Positions 22,991-34,083 of a stretch of 54,831 nt of DNA are shown piece by piece. The position numbers and the translations under genes were made by a program. The DNA is from Plantago elongata (Eukaryota > Streptophyta > Magnoliopsida > Lamiales > Plantaginaceae): positions 1 to 54,831 of the forward strand of contig JAYMSP010000381.1 in the NCBI GenBank assembly GCA_036897095.1, read 5' to 3'. Within the stretch, counting starts at the first letter, position 1; the number at the start of each line of letters is the position of its first letter. The notes under the pieces were generated by a model, which searched no databases, was not told the origin of the DNA, and was given only the letters and a program-made list of their open reading frames with translations.

Positions 22991-24838
22991 TTAATCAAGC
23001 ACAACAAGCTTCTGGTACTCCTCACCAGAAATTGCAGCATCCATGACAGCCTCAGGAGTCATATCATCACCTTCACCTAGAAACAAAGTCATCAAATTCT
23101 TCGAAAACCCACTCACAAGCGCGACACCTTTCTGGCTAGCTGCAACAGGAGTAGCCCTCGAATCCCTCAAGTTCCAAAACACAATTTCAGGCACACAGTC
23201 TCCATAGCCCCTCTTACTAAACTTCCTCACAATCGCCTCATAATCGGTCTCCCAAGGTCTAGCCGATGCTTGGTCGAACTCCATATCACTGAACACAAAC
23301 ACCTTCTTGATCATCTGATCAGCTCTCAACCCTCCCTTGACAGCCACTTGTAGTATCAAATCAAACACTTTTTGAAAGTCAGTGTTCATTCCCCAATGCA
23401 TGTGCCTTACGAATTCTGTTTTCTTTTTCAGAGTATTCCCTTGAACCAATTGAAGCTGAGGCCTCTCACTAAATGTAATAAGCTTCCCTTTCCACGGCTC
23501 TTCGCTCAATTCTGAAACTAAAACACCAAGTGCCACACTAACCTCCATCGGTATCCCATCCATACTTCCCGAAACATCACAAACCGCAATGCAGTTACTC
23601 AACTTCCCCTTCTTTGCCACATCATCCACCATCCGTTTCCACTGAAGCTCAGCCACTGCACCACCATCTTCGTCATCCAATCCTTTTATTATTTGATGCG
23701 GTAACAACGCACCAGCAGCAATCTTTGCTTTTCCAGCCTTCACCTTCTCAAGATACTCACTAAACCTATCCTTATCATGTTTCATAAACTTGTCCTTGTA
23801 TAAATTCATCGCCACAGAAGCCACCCGATTATACGGAATTGACCCCCAATCATTAGCTCCAATATAAACCTCCGGCAACTCAAGTGCCTTTCGAAGAGGC
23901 ACAAGCACCTCCTTCCTCAACCGATCCCTCACCCGATACGCATAATGCGCCTCCTCAACTCCCACATACTCTTCATACTCCTCCCTCGGAAACACCTTCT
24001 TCGCAATGGTCTCGCATAACAGAGTATACGTATCGTACGACGAATCAATAGAAGGACACCATTTCGCAGCTAAACTAATCCCAAACAACTCCCCTGCTTT
24101 AAACTTCTTCAAATCCGATTTCAAACACTCAGCAAAATGATCAGAAACACGATCGTGCAGGAACTTAAAATCTGAATCGGAATTAAACCTTTTAACTACC
24201 TTTCTCGCCCTCTCAATCTTCTTCTCCTCTCTACTCAACTTAGTTTCACTCTCCTGCTTATCTAATGTCCCCCTCTTATTACTCATCCTACGTTTACCCA
24301 GTCTATTAAATTTCGCCTGATCTCTCATCTCCTTATTCAATTTACGCACATCGGAGCCTTGTAGAAGCCGGAAAAGTAGCTCCGGCAAGTCCTTGAAATA
24401 GCCGAATCCCGCCATGGGAGCTAAATTAGAAGCTAGGGTTTTAGGATGGTTGTCGTGTAGCCAAAGTGCGGCGGTGTAGTAGCCTTCCTTATCGGATTTT
24501 CCAGTACCTCTCACACCTCTCAAATTGCAGATGAGCTTTAGGGCTCTCAAGGGATCGTGATCCCAAGCGAGGTTTAAGAGTTGGACTAGGGTTTGAGGTG
24601 GTGTATCAGGAACGACATGGAAAAAGAAGTCTAGGCAGGGGTTTCCAGAAGAGAGGAAAGTAGGGGAGTAGTTCTCGGTTAGGCCCATGGGGAGTCTGTT
24701 GAAGTGAGACACTAAGGCGTCGATGAAGGGGTCGGATTTAGTGGGGGAGTCGGGGGGTGTTGGGACGGCGGAAGGTGGTGGTGGTTGGGTGTAGAGTTCA
24801 GGTGGGCCGAGAAGGAGAGTGGTGTTTTGAACTTCCAT
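22991..24838 (-). CDS. DUF2828 / von Willebrand A-like domain protein
   Basis: Single exon of 615 residues from ATG 24838 (protein begins MEVQNTTLLLG). The frame stays open 38 codons further upstream but has no ATG there, and a TATA-like element lies in that stretch, so 24838 is preferred. Seen: proline-rich N-terminus, the DUF2828 region (LICNLRGVRGTGKSDKEGYY, HPKTLASNL), a lysine/arginine-rich segment, then a vWA domain whose MIDAS motif DVSGS sits near residue 421 with SELSEEPWKGKLITFS after it. MIDAS motifs bind a divalent metal; the family architecture resembles Ro/TROVE-type proteins. Similar proteins occur in Arabidopsis (for example At5g43400, from memory), but no biochemical role is established to my knowledge. 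No lesion is visible. Confidence 0.92.
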   Translation of the reverse strand: MEVQNTTLLLGPPELYTQPPPPSAVPTPPDSPTKSDPFIDALVSHFNRLPMGLTENYSPTFLSSGNPCLDFFFHVVPDTPPQTLVQLLNLAWDHDPLRALKLICNLRGVRGTGKSDKEGYYTAALWLHDNHPKTLASNLAPMAGFGYFKDLPELLFRLLQGSDVRKLNKEMRDQAKFNRLGKRRMSNKRGTLDKQESETKLSREEKKIERARKVVKRFNSDSDFKFLHDRVSDHFAECLKSDLKKFKAGELFGISLAAKWCPSIDSSYDTYTLLCETIAKKVFPREEYEEYVGVEEAHYAYRVRDRLRKEVLVPLRKALELPEVYIGANDWGSIPYNRVASVAMNLYKDKFMKHDKDRFSEYLEKVKAGKAKIAAGALLPHQIIKGLDDEDGGAVAELQWKRMVDDVAKKGKLSNCIAVCDVSGSMDGIPMEVSVALGVLVSELSEEPWKGKLITFSERPQLQLVQGNTLKKKTEFVRHMHWGMNTDFQKVFDLILQVAVKGGLRADQMIKKVFVFSDMEFDQASARPWETDYEAIVRKFSKRGYGDCVPEIVFWNLRDSRATPVAASQKGVALVSGFSKNLMTLFLGEGDDMTPEAVMDAAISGEEYQKLVVLD

Positions 24839-24902
24839 TTTTGTCAGTGTGAAAGGTTTGAGAAGATGATTGAATGATGACAATGAAGTGAAGAAGATTT
24901 TG

Positions 24903-24910
24903 ATTATATA
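24903..24910 (-). promoter_or_regulatory. putative TATA box of the DUF2828 gene
   Basis: The minus strand reads CTATATAATC about 67 bases upstream of the chosen start codon, supporting that start over the non-ATG upstream extension. Confidence 0.5.
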
Positions 24911-25086
24911 GAGGTTGACGATGACGAAACTTGTTGGCCACGCCCACGACAAGAATTAATTTAATTATGTTGGGAAATTACGTGCACCCTACTAGACAGT
25001 CAAGACTTACTTTTAAGTTCTTAAATTAACTTATGCACTGAACTATTGTAGTGGCATACAATATCATTTAGAATTTTAGACCGATT

Positions 25087-25175
25087 GAGAATCGATTTAA
25101 ATTGAAAGATGTCCATTCAAATAGTCTGTTTGGTATATGAGAATCGATTGAAATTGAAAAATACTCATTCAAATC
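25087..25175. repeat. imperfect direct repeat (52-bp spacing)
   Basis: Blocks beginning GAGAATCGATT occur at 25087 and 25139, each followed by AAATTGAAA and a CATTCAAAT segment. They lie between the DUF2828 promoter and the MULE. Probably a relic of a TTCAAT-rich MITE; a comparable AATTCAAAT-rich stretch occurs near 53250-53340. Confidence 0.5.
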
Positions 25176-26524
25176 GCTTCTCAATCAATTTTTTATTCAT
25201 TCAAGTTGATACAACAACTTTCCTTTACAATTTTATGTTTTTTCCTTAAATTTATTTTTAGATAAAATTACCTAGAAGTACAAAATAAAATTCCATCAAA
25301 GTAAGCTATATATATATTTTGTGAAAATAATTAACTTTAAAACTTAGAAATTCCTATTAATGAAAAATTACATAGGACCCCCTTATAGAGACATCCTAAA
25401 CAGATGACTATTAATTATTGGAACAATTACAACTGGGTCCAAAAACGGAATTTTGGGTTGACCGGATTTTAAGCCAAAATATGTTTTGTCCAACCCAAAC
25501 AAGACTTTAGTAGATTTTCTAGGTTAATATCAATTGTTACTTTCACCACTCATTCGTCACCCACACCCAACCACCCACCAAAAACACCACTCCATCGTCT
25601 CCTTCAAACAACTTCCGTCATTGAAGGTGAAACTCCATTGTCGAACCAAAATTCTTGTGCCGAGCATCATTTTCGTCACGAATTTGCGAGTATATGACGA
25701 TTTTGGCTTAAAAGGCGTGAAATCGGCATATTCAAAGGTGAGTTTTTGTTTTTCGATTTTCAAAATTCCTCATTTTCTTGTGTTTTTTCGTCAATAAGAG
25801 TTGATATTAGTATGGAAGTTCATAATTTTGGCTCCGATTCTACTAAAATTCGTTGTAGGGTAGACTAGAAATCGCAGTTAGGGTTTTTTTTTTGAACTTC
25901 CTGTTTTATTGATCAATTGATGTTATTTGTTGTTACAGTGACAATGGAGAAGTTTAACATCAAATTTGTTACTGTAAGGATGAGTAACATGTTCTGATAA
26001 CTGTTTGTAAAATTCCATGCTGTGATTTTTATAGGCATGCGTTGAATTATGTGAAAATATGTTGATTGCAATTACTTGATCCGAGCATTGTGTATTATGA
26101 AAATCACCCTTGAACTTGTTAACCTCATACAGGAATTAGAGGGACAGGAGTTAGTTGGACGTCCAGGAAGCACTATCTTGCTGACAAGACAGTCTGTTAG
26201 AAGCTACTAGTCTCTTGGTACAGTAGGACTTTGTACTTTTGGTCTGTACAATATTAACATGTAGTTGAGGTTTGGATCTGTTGTACTTTTGGATTGTAGA
26301 TAGGCCGATACCAGTAGCCATTCGCCTGTATAATATTTTGAAAATACTTTCGCTAAAACTCTGATGTAAATTATGGTTTGAAAAATTATACTAGCCCGGT
26401 GGTTGGCTTTTTATTATTGCACATGTTTGTCTGTGAGACTGGCAGGTGGATAAGGCTGCGTGTGGACGGATAATGTTCACACGGCCGGTCACGCCAACAA
26501 GCATAGTGGCGAATATATTACTAA

Positions 26525-29500
26525 ATGAATATTAAATGTAGCGGGACCCACACTGCGGTTCCGAGGCGTGACAATGGTCGTTTTGATAGAATTGAGATAT
26601 TAGATGATGCTAGTGTTAAGAAGATGTTTGGTTTGAATAAGAAACATATGGAAGTAGACTTGCATTTAGATATTGTTGATGTTCAGCCTTTGGATGTGGA
26701 TACATCTGCTAAGAAGAAAGGTAAAAGGGAGAATGAGTTTGTTGGTATGGATGTTGATGTTGAGTATGTTCCTCCTACCAAATTTCAGAAAGAAAATAGT
26801 ACAACTAAAAGAAGATTGTTTAGGCAGAGGAATTGTAAACCAAAACCACCAAATAGTTCTTCCAAATACCCTCCACACCCCCCAGGCTTTTGTTGATCTG
26901 ACTGAAGATGAATTGTTTGATGGAGATATACCTCCACCTCCTCCCACTCAAGAAACTCAACAAAGTCAGGCCACACAACAAGATAAGTCACATGAATCTC
27001 CAAAAACACAACAAGTACCATCCCCTGAATTTCAAAAAACTCCACAAGCGGAACCAATTGCCACCAAATCACCAGCTCCTACTCCTTATATACCTCAACC
27101 TATTGAACCAACTCATGAAAAGTATGTGTCACCAGGATTTGTGGTTGATGATCAAGAGTTTGAAGATATATTAGATAAGGTTTTCATGGAGCACATACCA
27201 GAGAGTAATGCTCTTGTTGAAACTGGAGAAGGTTGTAAGAGGAGTGGGGAATGTAGTAAGACAAATGGTGAAGGTAGTAATATGGGAACTGATGAAGTTG
27301 TGGTTGATGATGAGGATGATATAAGGGAAATGAGGGAGAAGATGAAGAAGAAGATTCTAGCTGCTGAAAAAATGAAAGGGCATGAGAGTGGTAGTAGCAG
27401 AAGTGATGTAAGTGATAGTGATGATCTAAGTTATGATGCACCTAAAGAGGCTATGCATGTTCAAACTGATGATGATACTTGTGCATATGAGGATGAGCAG
27501 GTGGCTAGTGATACACATGAGCATGAGCAGGTGCTAATGGAACATGATGTAGAGGAGAGTGATGGAGAGAAAGATGCAAGTGATGCATTTTGTTGGGATT
27601 ATGATGCACCTAACACTGAGTATTTGTATGAGAGTGAAGATGAAGCTATAGGATTTAAAAGGTGCATGAAATCTGATTTAGACAATGAGTCTGACAATGA
27701 GGAGAGTGGGGAGCCACATCATAATGCTACTTCTGAAACTGAACATGAAACTGAAAATGTCAATGCTTAGAATGAAAGTGAAAATGCAGAAATTGATGAT
27801 GAGGCTGATCCTGAGTTTGAGTATAACAGTGAGGGAGTCAATGACTTGAGTGAAGAAGTGTGGATTGGTGATGAGTTTGTTGACAATGATGAGCAGTGGG
27901 ATAGGGAGTTTAAAGAAGGAGATGTGTTTGGGAGTGTGAAGAACTTAGGAGGAGGGTAAAAGAGTATGTTTTGAGGGTTGGTTTTCATATGGAGAGGAAG
28001 AAAAATGACATTACAAGATACACTGTCCAATGTAGAGGGAAAGGTTGCCAATGGAGGCTTCATGCATGTATGTAACTATGCACTATCTTTTATTTTCTGC
28101 ATTTTAAATCCAATACTATTGGACTAACATATCTTCTTCGTTTTCTGCATTTCAGCTGTCTTGGATGATGAGTGCTCCTTCATGATAAGGACTTCTCATG
28201 GAGGACACAAGTGTGTTAGAATGGTTGATTCAAAAATGGCATATACCAACTAGCTAGCAATCAAGTTACTTGGAACCTTGAGTCAACAAAAAGTTGGGTG
28301 TGCAAGTGGGTTACATGAAGGTTTATAGAGCAATGTTGAAAGCCATAGAGATCTTTAGAGGCAACCTTGAAGAGGCATTTAGGTTGTCACCTATTCAGAA
28401 AATGGTGTTGAGGACAAATCCTGGTTCTATAGTTGAAATTGATGTGTCTGCAATTGAAAGACCACCACACTTTTAGAGGTTTTTCTGTGTTTTGGAGGGG
28501 CTAAAGAGAGGCTTCCTGAATGGGTGCAACCCATTCCTCTTCTTGGATAGGTGTCATCTGAGGGGAAGGTATGGTGGTCATTTGTTGAGTGCAGTTTCAA
28601 CTGATGCAGACTGTGGAATATTTCCAGTTGCCTGAGCTATTGTTGAGTCAGAGTGTAAAGAGTCTTTGGGCTTCTTTCCGCAATGCCTTGAGCAATTTGT
28701 TAGTCCATGGGATGCTGACAAACACTGGCATTTCATGGCAAGTAGACAAAAGGTATAATTTCTTATGTATTTGGTTCTTTATTTTGTATGAAGTGTGTTT
28801 CTTAGATTGAAGCTAACCATTTGTATATAAAAATTGCAGGGTCTTGTGCAAGTTATTGAAGAGTTGGCCCTTACTATTGTCAATAGAAAATGTGCAAAGC
28901 ACATTTATGACAACTTCAAGCTCAAGTGGGGGAGTGTTGACCTAAGGAAGTATTATTAGCAAGCTGCAACAGCCTACACTGCATATGGCTTTAATAAAGC
29001 TATGGCCAAAATGAAAAATGCAAGTCTTCCAGCATGGACCTATCTAATGAACATTCCTTTAGGATTTTGGGCAAGACATGCTTTTGACCCAACCCCAACG
29101 ATAGACCACTGCACAAACAACTGCAGTGAGAGCTTCAACTCTTGGGTGGAGCCTATTAGAGGATATTTTGTCTTGAATATTATGGAGGTAAGTCAATATA
29201 CTCTATCTTGTATATGCTCATATGGTTTGATTACTTGTATAAGTCAATATATACTGCACTAACTAGTTTTTTTTTATTTTAAATATACTCTATCTTGTAT
29301 ATGCTCATATGGTTTGATTACTTGTATATGCTCATATGTTTTGTAGGGAATAAAAACACAAGTTATGCAAAGAATTGTAGTGAGGAGGCAGAAGGGAGAA
29401 TCTTGTACCTCAGTTGTAATGCCAAGGGTCTTGAAAAAGCTATATGAACCACATGACCAATCTAGGAGACTTAGGCTCATTTCAGAATCTGGCAATGTGT

Positions 29501-30525
29501 ATGAGGTGGAGGACTACTCATACACATTTGTGGTTAATCTCTATACAAGATCATGTGATTGTAGAGGATGAGACATGAGTGGCATTCCACGTAGGCATGC
29601 TTGGGTGGCTATAAATCAACAGAGAAGATGGAGAGAACTACTTCAGTGATAACCACACCAAGACATCATACATTAGGGCCTATGATATGATGATTCAACA
29701 TGTTCCCAACTATAGATTTTGACCAAATGATCTGACTAAAGATGAATGCTCTCCTCCTGTAGTTCTTAGACCACCTGGGAGGCCACCTGTAGCTAGGATA
29801 AAACATCCAAGTGAAGGTGGTGCAAAGCCTAGGAGACAAACTGCACCATTGCACAAGATTAGAAGACCACCAAAATGCAGTCTATGTGGTGTTAGAGGTC
29901 ACAAATGTAGGAAGTGTCCAGGATTGGTGAGTTCTCTATCTAAATAAAGCATTTCTTGAAAATTATGTATGTGTGAATCTTAACCCTTGATTATGATGCT
30001 TTGCATCAAAAGGATGCAGATGAGGAACATGTAAAATTACAAACAAATCAACAAAATGAAGTTAATGATGGAACCAATCAACAAGATGAGGAAAATGATG
30101 TAAGTGATTGCTATCCCTCATTTTATTTGCTAAATGTTTTGGTTGGGACAATAGATATGCTTGTACAAGTATGTTTTGGTTGGTTATGTTAGTTTGCTGA
30201 GCTTTGAATATTGAATGTGCATGTAGAGGGCAAATGCAGAGAGTGTACGGATTGGAAGGAGTGGCAGGGGAATGGAACTGGGAGAGGTAGAGGAAGGAGT
30301 GATCAAGCTGGAACTGGGAGAGGTAGAGGAAGAGTTGATGGAATTGCAAGAGGTTCAACTGGAAGGGTTGATGGAATTGCAAGAGGTTCAACTGGAAGGG
30401 AAAATGGAGTTGGGAGAGGGAATGATCAGGCTGGAACTTCAAGTACTGGAAGAGGCAGGGTACAAGTGGAAGGGCAACCAGGGGAAGAGGTCTGGGGAGG
30501 TGGTTTGGATTGTAAGCACTTGTAG
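26525..30525 (+). pseudogene. mudrA-like: mudrA-like MULE transposase, degenerate
   Basis: Domains in order: an acidic, low-complexity N-terminal region rich in Asp/Glu (about 26525-27950); a MuDR DNA-binding segment (VGFHMERKKND, GKGCQWR; about 27960-28066); the MULE DDE transposase region (LDRCHLRGRYGG near 28540, ESFNSW near 29130); a SWIM-like zinc finger (CDCRG..DMSGIP..HA near 29550-29600); a CX2CX4HX4C zinc knuckle (CSLCGVRGHKCRKC, near 29875-29920); a Gly/Arg-rich C-terminus to about 30525. Introns are plausible at about 28068-28155, 28753-28839 and 29187-29346. Damage: a frame change near 26880, a stop at 27768-27770, a shift near 27900-27955, stops in the DDE region, and in the SWIM motif a Trp replaced by a stop and a zinc-ligand Cys replaced by Arg. 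No functional protein is expected. Confidence 0.85.
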
Positions 30526-30722
30526 TGCTCTTATTTTTTGAAATTCTAGTACTTTAAGCTGTTTTGGATAGAATCATACTACGAAAGATTTATTTTGTAG
30601 TTGCTATCTCAAATTATAAGTTGTTTTTGTCAACAATTTGTATTGATAACTTGCACTTGAAAACTAAGTTCAATACAATGTCATTTCTCACTTGCTTATA
30701 ATGTTTAGCCTACATAAATGCT

Positions 30723-31127
30723 TTAACTATCTGCACAACCAAGTACATATATAGCAAGTAAAAAAAATGTAAGGCAAATAAGTTGCCTAATCCTAATGTA
30801 TTTGTCTACATTAGGATTCTTCTGTCTTCTCTGGACTGTTTTAGTAGGTACTTTACACCCGTCTTGCACGCTTGAATGTTGATGTAGTGGTGACTCAACA
30901 GGAGCAAATTCAGAAAGTAATTTGGTGTGCATAATTGCTTCCCCATAATGTGTTTGTACATTGTCTTCCACTTTACACCATTCGGACTATTCGTGCCTTG
31001 GACAACCCCAACAAAATCTTCTTTCATGTGGTTGAATCGTCTTCACAAATAGAATAGTTTGCTTACCACAATTTGACTTCGTACAAACTGGACGAATAAC
31101 ACTTGAAACATTCAAGTTAGAAGCCAT
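30723..31127 (-). pseudogene. convergent accessory ORF of the MULE, GRF-zinc-finger-like
   Basis: From ATG 31127 the minus strand encodes about 46 residues (begins MASNLNVSSVIRP) up to a TAG at 30987-30989. The frame then stays open to 30723. The N-terminal part has CTKSNCGKQTI, ERRFCWGCP and, after the stop, SEWCKVED. Spaced Cys with an RRF..CP core resembles GRF-type zinc fingers, though the first Cys pair spacing is wider than typical. The region between the stop and 30723 is polar and unrecognised. It lies inside the MULE and points towards the transposase gene. Function is unknown; GRF fingers bind single-stranded nucleic acid. The TAG may be a mutation or may lie in an unrecognised intron. 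Confidence 0.55.
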
Positions 31128-31338
31128 TGTTGAACTAAATAATTTTGTAGTATAGAAATCTGAAATAAGGTGTCAAAATGGCAAGCTTTGGTGATTAAAT
31201 AGCCTCCACACAACTAACCTAACGGCTAGTTTAAAAAAAAAAACGGTTATAATTCAATTACAACGAAGTATAACAAGTTCAGTTCTAATTACATGTAGGT
31301 CCTCACATGCATGTCATGTGGCATCCACTGCCTAAGGC

Positions 31339-32347
31339 TAGGGTGAGCATCGGTCCAAGCTCGGATCGATTTTGGCTTGGACCGATTTTTGATATTTTTC
31401 AATACCGAGGCCCGGACCGATATTGGATCGGTCCAGGCCCGGACCGGACCGAAAAAGTCGGTCCGATTTCGGGCTTGGACCAAGCGGACCGAATGTTACA
31501 AAAAAAAATTTAAAAAAATTAGAAAACATGATGTTTCCTAAATCCCAAAAGCATAACACATCAGACGATCTGAGTTGTTCCCCAAAATTCATTTTCACCG
31601 ATTTTCCCCAAACAAACAAGAATAGCGGTCTCTGAGATTTGCAAACTCCGATGACCACGAAGAAAAACTCTGCCACACTGCCTTGTCCCCGCGGCCGCCT
31701 GAAGAAATCAGGGCCCGTGGTTCCGACAGGTGGTGCCTCGGCTTCCCAGGCAGAGGCTATTGTCGAGGAGGCAACCAGAGGCGTGGAGATCGGGAGGTGG
31801 AGGTGGAGATTAATAGTGGGCGGCGGAGGACAGAGGAGTGGCTGTGAAGGGAGGCAGTAGAGCAGTCGGTGGAGGCGTGGGCGGTGGAGCCGTGGAGGTC
31901 TGAGCGGTAGCAGTCGATGGGCCGTGGAGGCGTGGGCGGTAGCAGTCGGTGGAGCCGTGGAGGGAGGCGTGGGAGTCTGTGGTGTAGGGAGGCGTCGGAG
32001 TCGGTGGTGGAAGGAGGCGGTCGTCGCCCCGTCGGTAGCGGCTGTCATCGCCGGTGGTGGAAGGAGGCAGATCGATTTTGGGCTGATTGATTTTGGGGCT
32101 GCTGATTGATTTTGGGGAATTGGGGTTAGGGTTTGGAGGAATATAAGGTATATATTTGTTAAATCTCTGTCCGGTCGGCGGACACGCGGTTTTGTCGGTT
32201 TTTGGACCAGACCGGACCGAGGACTGAAATGTTGAAATCCTCAATACCGAGGACCGGACCTAGTCGGGCCTGGCCCGGACCGAGGACCGATTTTTCGGTC
32301 CGGTTAGGTCCGGTATTTCGGTTCGGTCACAGTTTTGCTCACCCCTA
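31339..32347. mobile_element. non-autonomous hAT element nested in the MULE
   Basis: The 1009-bp insertion is flanked by perfect 8-bp duplications CCTAAGGC (31331-31338 and 32348-32355). Ends are inverted: TAGGGTGAGCA at the left and TAGGGGTGAGCA (reverse complement) at the right, followed on both sides by CGGTCC/CCGGACC-rich subterminal repeats. An 8-bp duplication plus this end type fits hAT. The interior has no transposase; it holds a GC-rich block (about 31690-32070) of GTGGAGGCGTGGGCGG-like imperfect repeats that contrasts with its AT-rich surroundings. Confidence 0.88.
31855..32000. repeat. GC-rich imperfect minisatellite inside the hAT element
   Basis: Variants of GTAGCAGTCGGTGG, GTGGAGCCGTGGAGG and GAGGCGTGGGCGG alternate over about 150 bases. 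The block opens several long frames on the minus strand that are proline/threonine/histidine-rich and not credible genes. Confidence 0.65.
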
Positions 32348-32547
32348 CCTAAGGCTGTTTGGTGAGTTTCAAAATCTGATAATTTAACAAGGGTACAAAA
32401 GAGATTTTTAGGTTTGTCAAATACGTGGATCTCGATGTAATTAATATTGAACTAACAGGATTCAGACGTTATTGTTCCAGTAACTGGTACCTATCTGTAA
32501 TTACGAAATCTAAAGGGGGTCCTAGATGTAATTTGCCCCCTATTAAT

Positions 32548-34083
32548 CATAATACACGTCGTTTCAACTTTAGGTTCATGTGTGTTATTCATATATGTTA
32601 AATAACACTAGTTGTAGGATGCTTATAATTTTCTTTAAATATCACCCCTAAATAATGTACTATTCTAATTATAGTCCTTCTTATATTTTTTACATAACCT
32701 CTGATGACCTATATCTATTGTAAAAGTATGAAACAAACTAGTGGGCCATAATAATTTCCCTTCAAAATAATTTAAGGAGAGTTCAATGAGCAATATATTA
32801 GAAAGACCTAAATTACTTTATAGTTCATCTCGTTAATAGAATTCCTGAAATTTTATATGTTTCATCTTACAATTCATTATTTTCCTAAATATGACAATAA
32901 AATTAATTATAAGATTCCTACCGCTAATGAACTAAGTTTACCGCTTGCACCCTATCCCTCATCTAATTCGTCTGGCCTTGCGAAATTTGGCGGTTTGGCC
33001 AGTGAACCCAATTCAACCATATCATGGTTCGAACGATCGTCCTTTTTCTCCAGGCTTACTTTGGGATATCAACCACAATTGATGTAGATTTTGAGCTCCA
33101 AAACTTTCATCTTCTGCCTACTTGTCGAATTGACCCTCCTCCCTTACTCATTCCTCGTTTTCGACCTTCATCTCCATCATGGCATCCTCAATTCCAGTCG
33201 AAACCAATAATATTTAGCGAATTGGGTTTTTCCTCTTCTCCTACGCGATTCGACTCCTTCGATTTTTCCCGCACGAGCTTCTCTCTTTTATATCCTCACC
33301 CCCATCGATAACTTGTCTAGCCGTAAGGATGTCGACCATGGCCAAATTTCTCTGACCATCTTCTAGATCATATCCAGCCGTTCTCTCTTCGTCTGGATCA
33401 AGTACTGCAACAAATTTCTTTCAATCATTGTTCTTCAAAATAGAGCGAAAACTAAAACTATATGCAGATGGTACATTACACTATTTGGCAAAAAAATGGC
33501 AAAAATATATATGAAGAATGGATATGTGATATGAACTTGACGACTCAATTTTTAGTATAAACTAAATTTTAAAGGTACGGTTATTACAACTTGAAAATTC
33601 TATTCGAATAATAAGATATTATTGTGCAAAGTAAAATTTCAACTTCTAAATTTAATTCGAAAACCGATCAACTCTAGAAATATAATAATTGAAACATTAA
33701 AATTTCAATTAGATTGATGACCCAACTTCATGAATGTTATAATTTCAACTTGAGAGTGACATGGTACAAAATGATGTGCATTTGAGCTACTATTTTTTTC
33801 TCTTTTAATTTGTTTTATGTTAGATAAATTTATACCGCCACGAATTAGCACTTAGTCTTTATCATATACTATTACCTAAAAATGGTTTTCTTCGAAAATA
33901 CTTAGCTCAAAAATCACAGGCAGATCAACCTAGACGGCTAGACTGGTTCCTCTAAATCAAATTTTCTTGACTGAGACATTTCATCTAAACTGAAATATAA
34001 ACTCCATTTCTAATCATATAAACTGAAACATTACATGCTAGTGCTTCTCATGAAAACAGAACAACTGCTAATTCTCCATCTCA
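32548..34083. other. intergenic, no gene recognised
   Basis: AT-rich DNA between the MULE and the first inhibitor-like gene. A C/T-rich patch at about 33130-33310 opens a short serine/proline-rich frame without recognisable homology. The last bases before 34084 should be 3' UTR of the inhibitor-like gene. Confidence 0.45.

Larger units (their letters stand above)
25362..32538 (+). mobile_element. Mutator-like element (MULE) with 9-bp target duplications and nested hAT
   Basis: Seen: direct repeats CCTATTAAT at 25353-25361 and 32539-32547. The inner ends are inverted: GAAAAATTACATAGGACCCCC (left start, first 20 bases GAAAAATTACATAGGACCCC) and, in reverse complement, GGCAAATTACATCTAGGACC at the right. 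A further inner match is TTATTGGAACAATTAC against TTACTGGAACAATAAC, so imperfect terminal repeats extend roughly 80-90 bases. A 9-bp duplication is the hallmark of Mutator elements. The body holds a mudrA-like pseudogene on the plus strand and a convergent second ORF on the minus strand. It is 7177 bp long including the 1.0-kb hAT insertion at 31339-32347. Breaks in the transposase make the copy non-autonomous now. Confidence 0.9.

Noticed and set aside
24839..24952. 38-codon hydrophobic N-terminal extension of the DUF2828 protein
   Set aside because: It begins at TTG, not ATG, and a TATA-like element lies within it about 67 bases before the first ATG; it is more likely 5' UTR and promoter.
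31338..32048. 236-codon proline/threonine/histidine-rich frame on the minus strand
   Set aside because: It is produced by the GC-rich minisatellite of the nested hAT, spans the element boundary and shows no domain.
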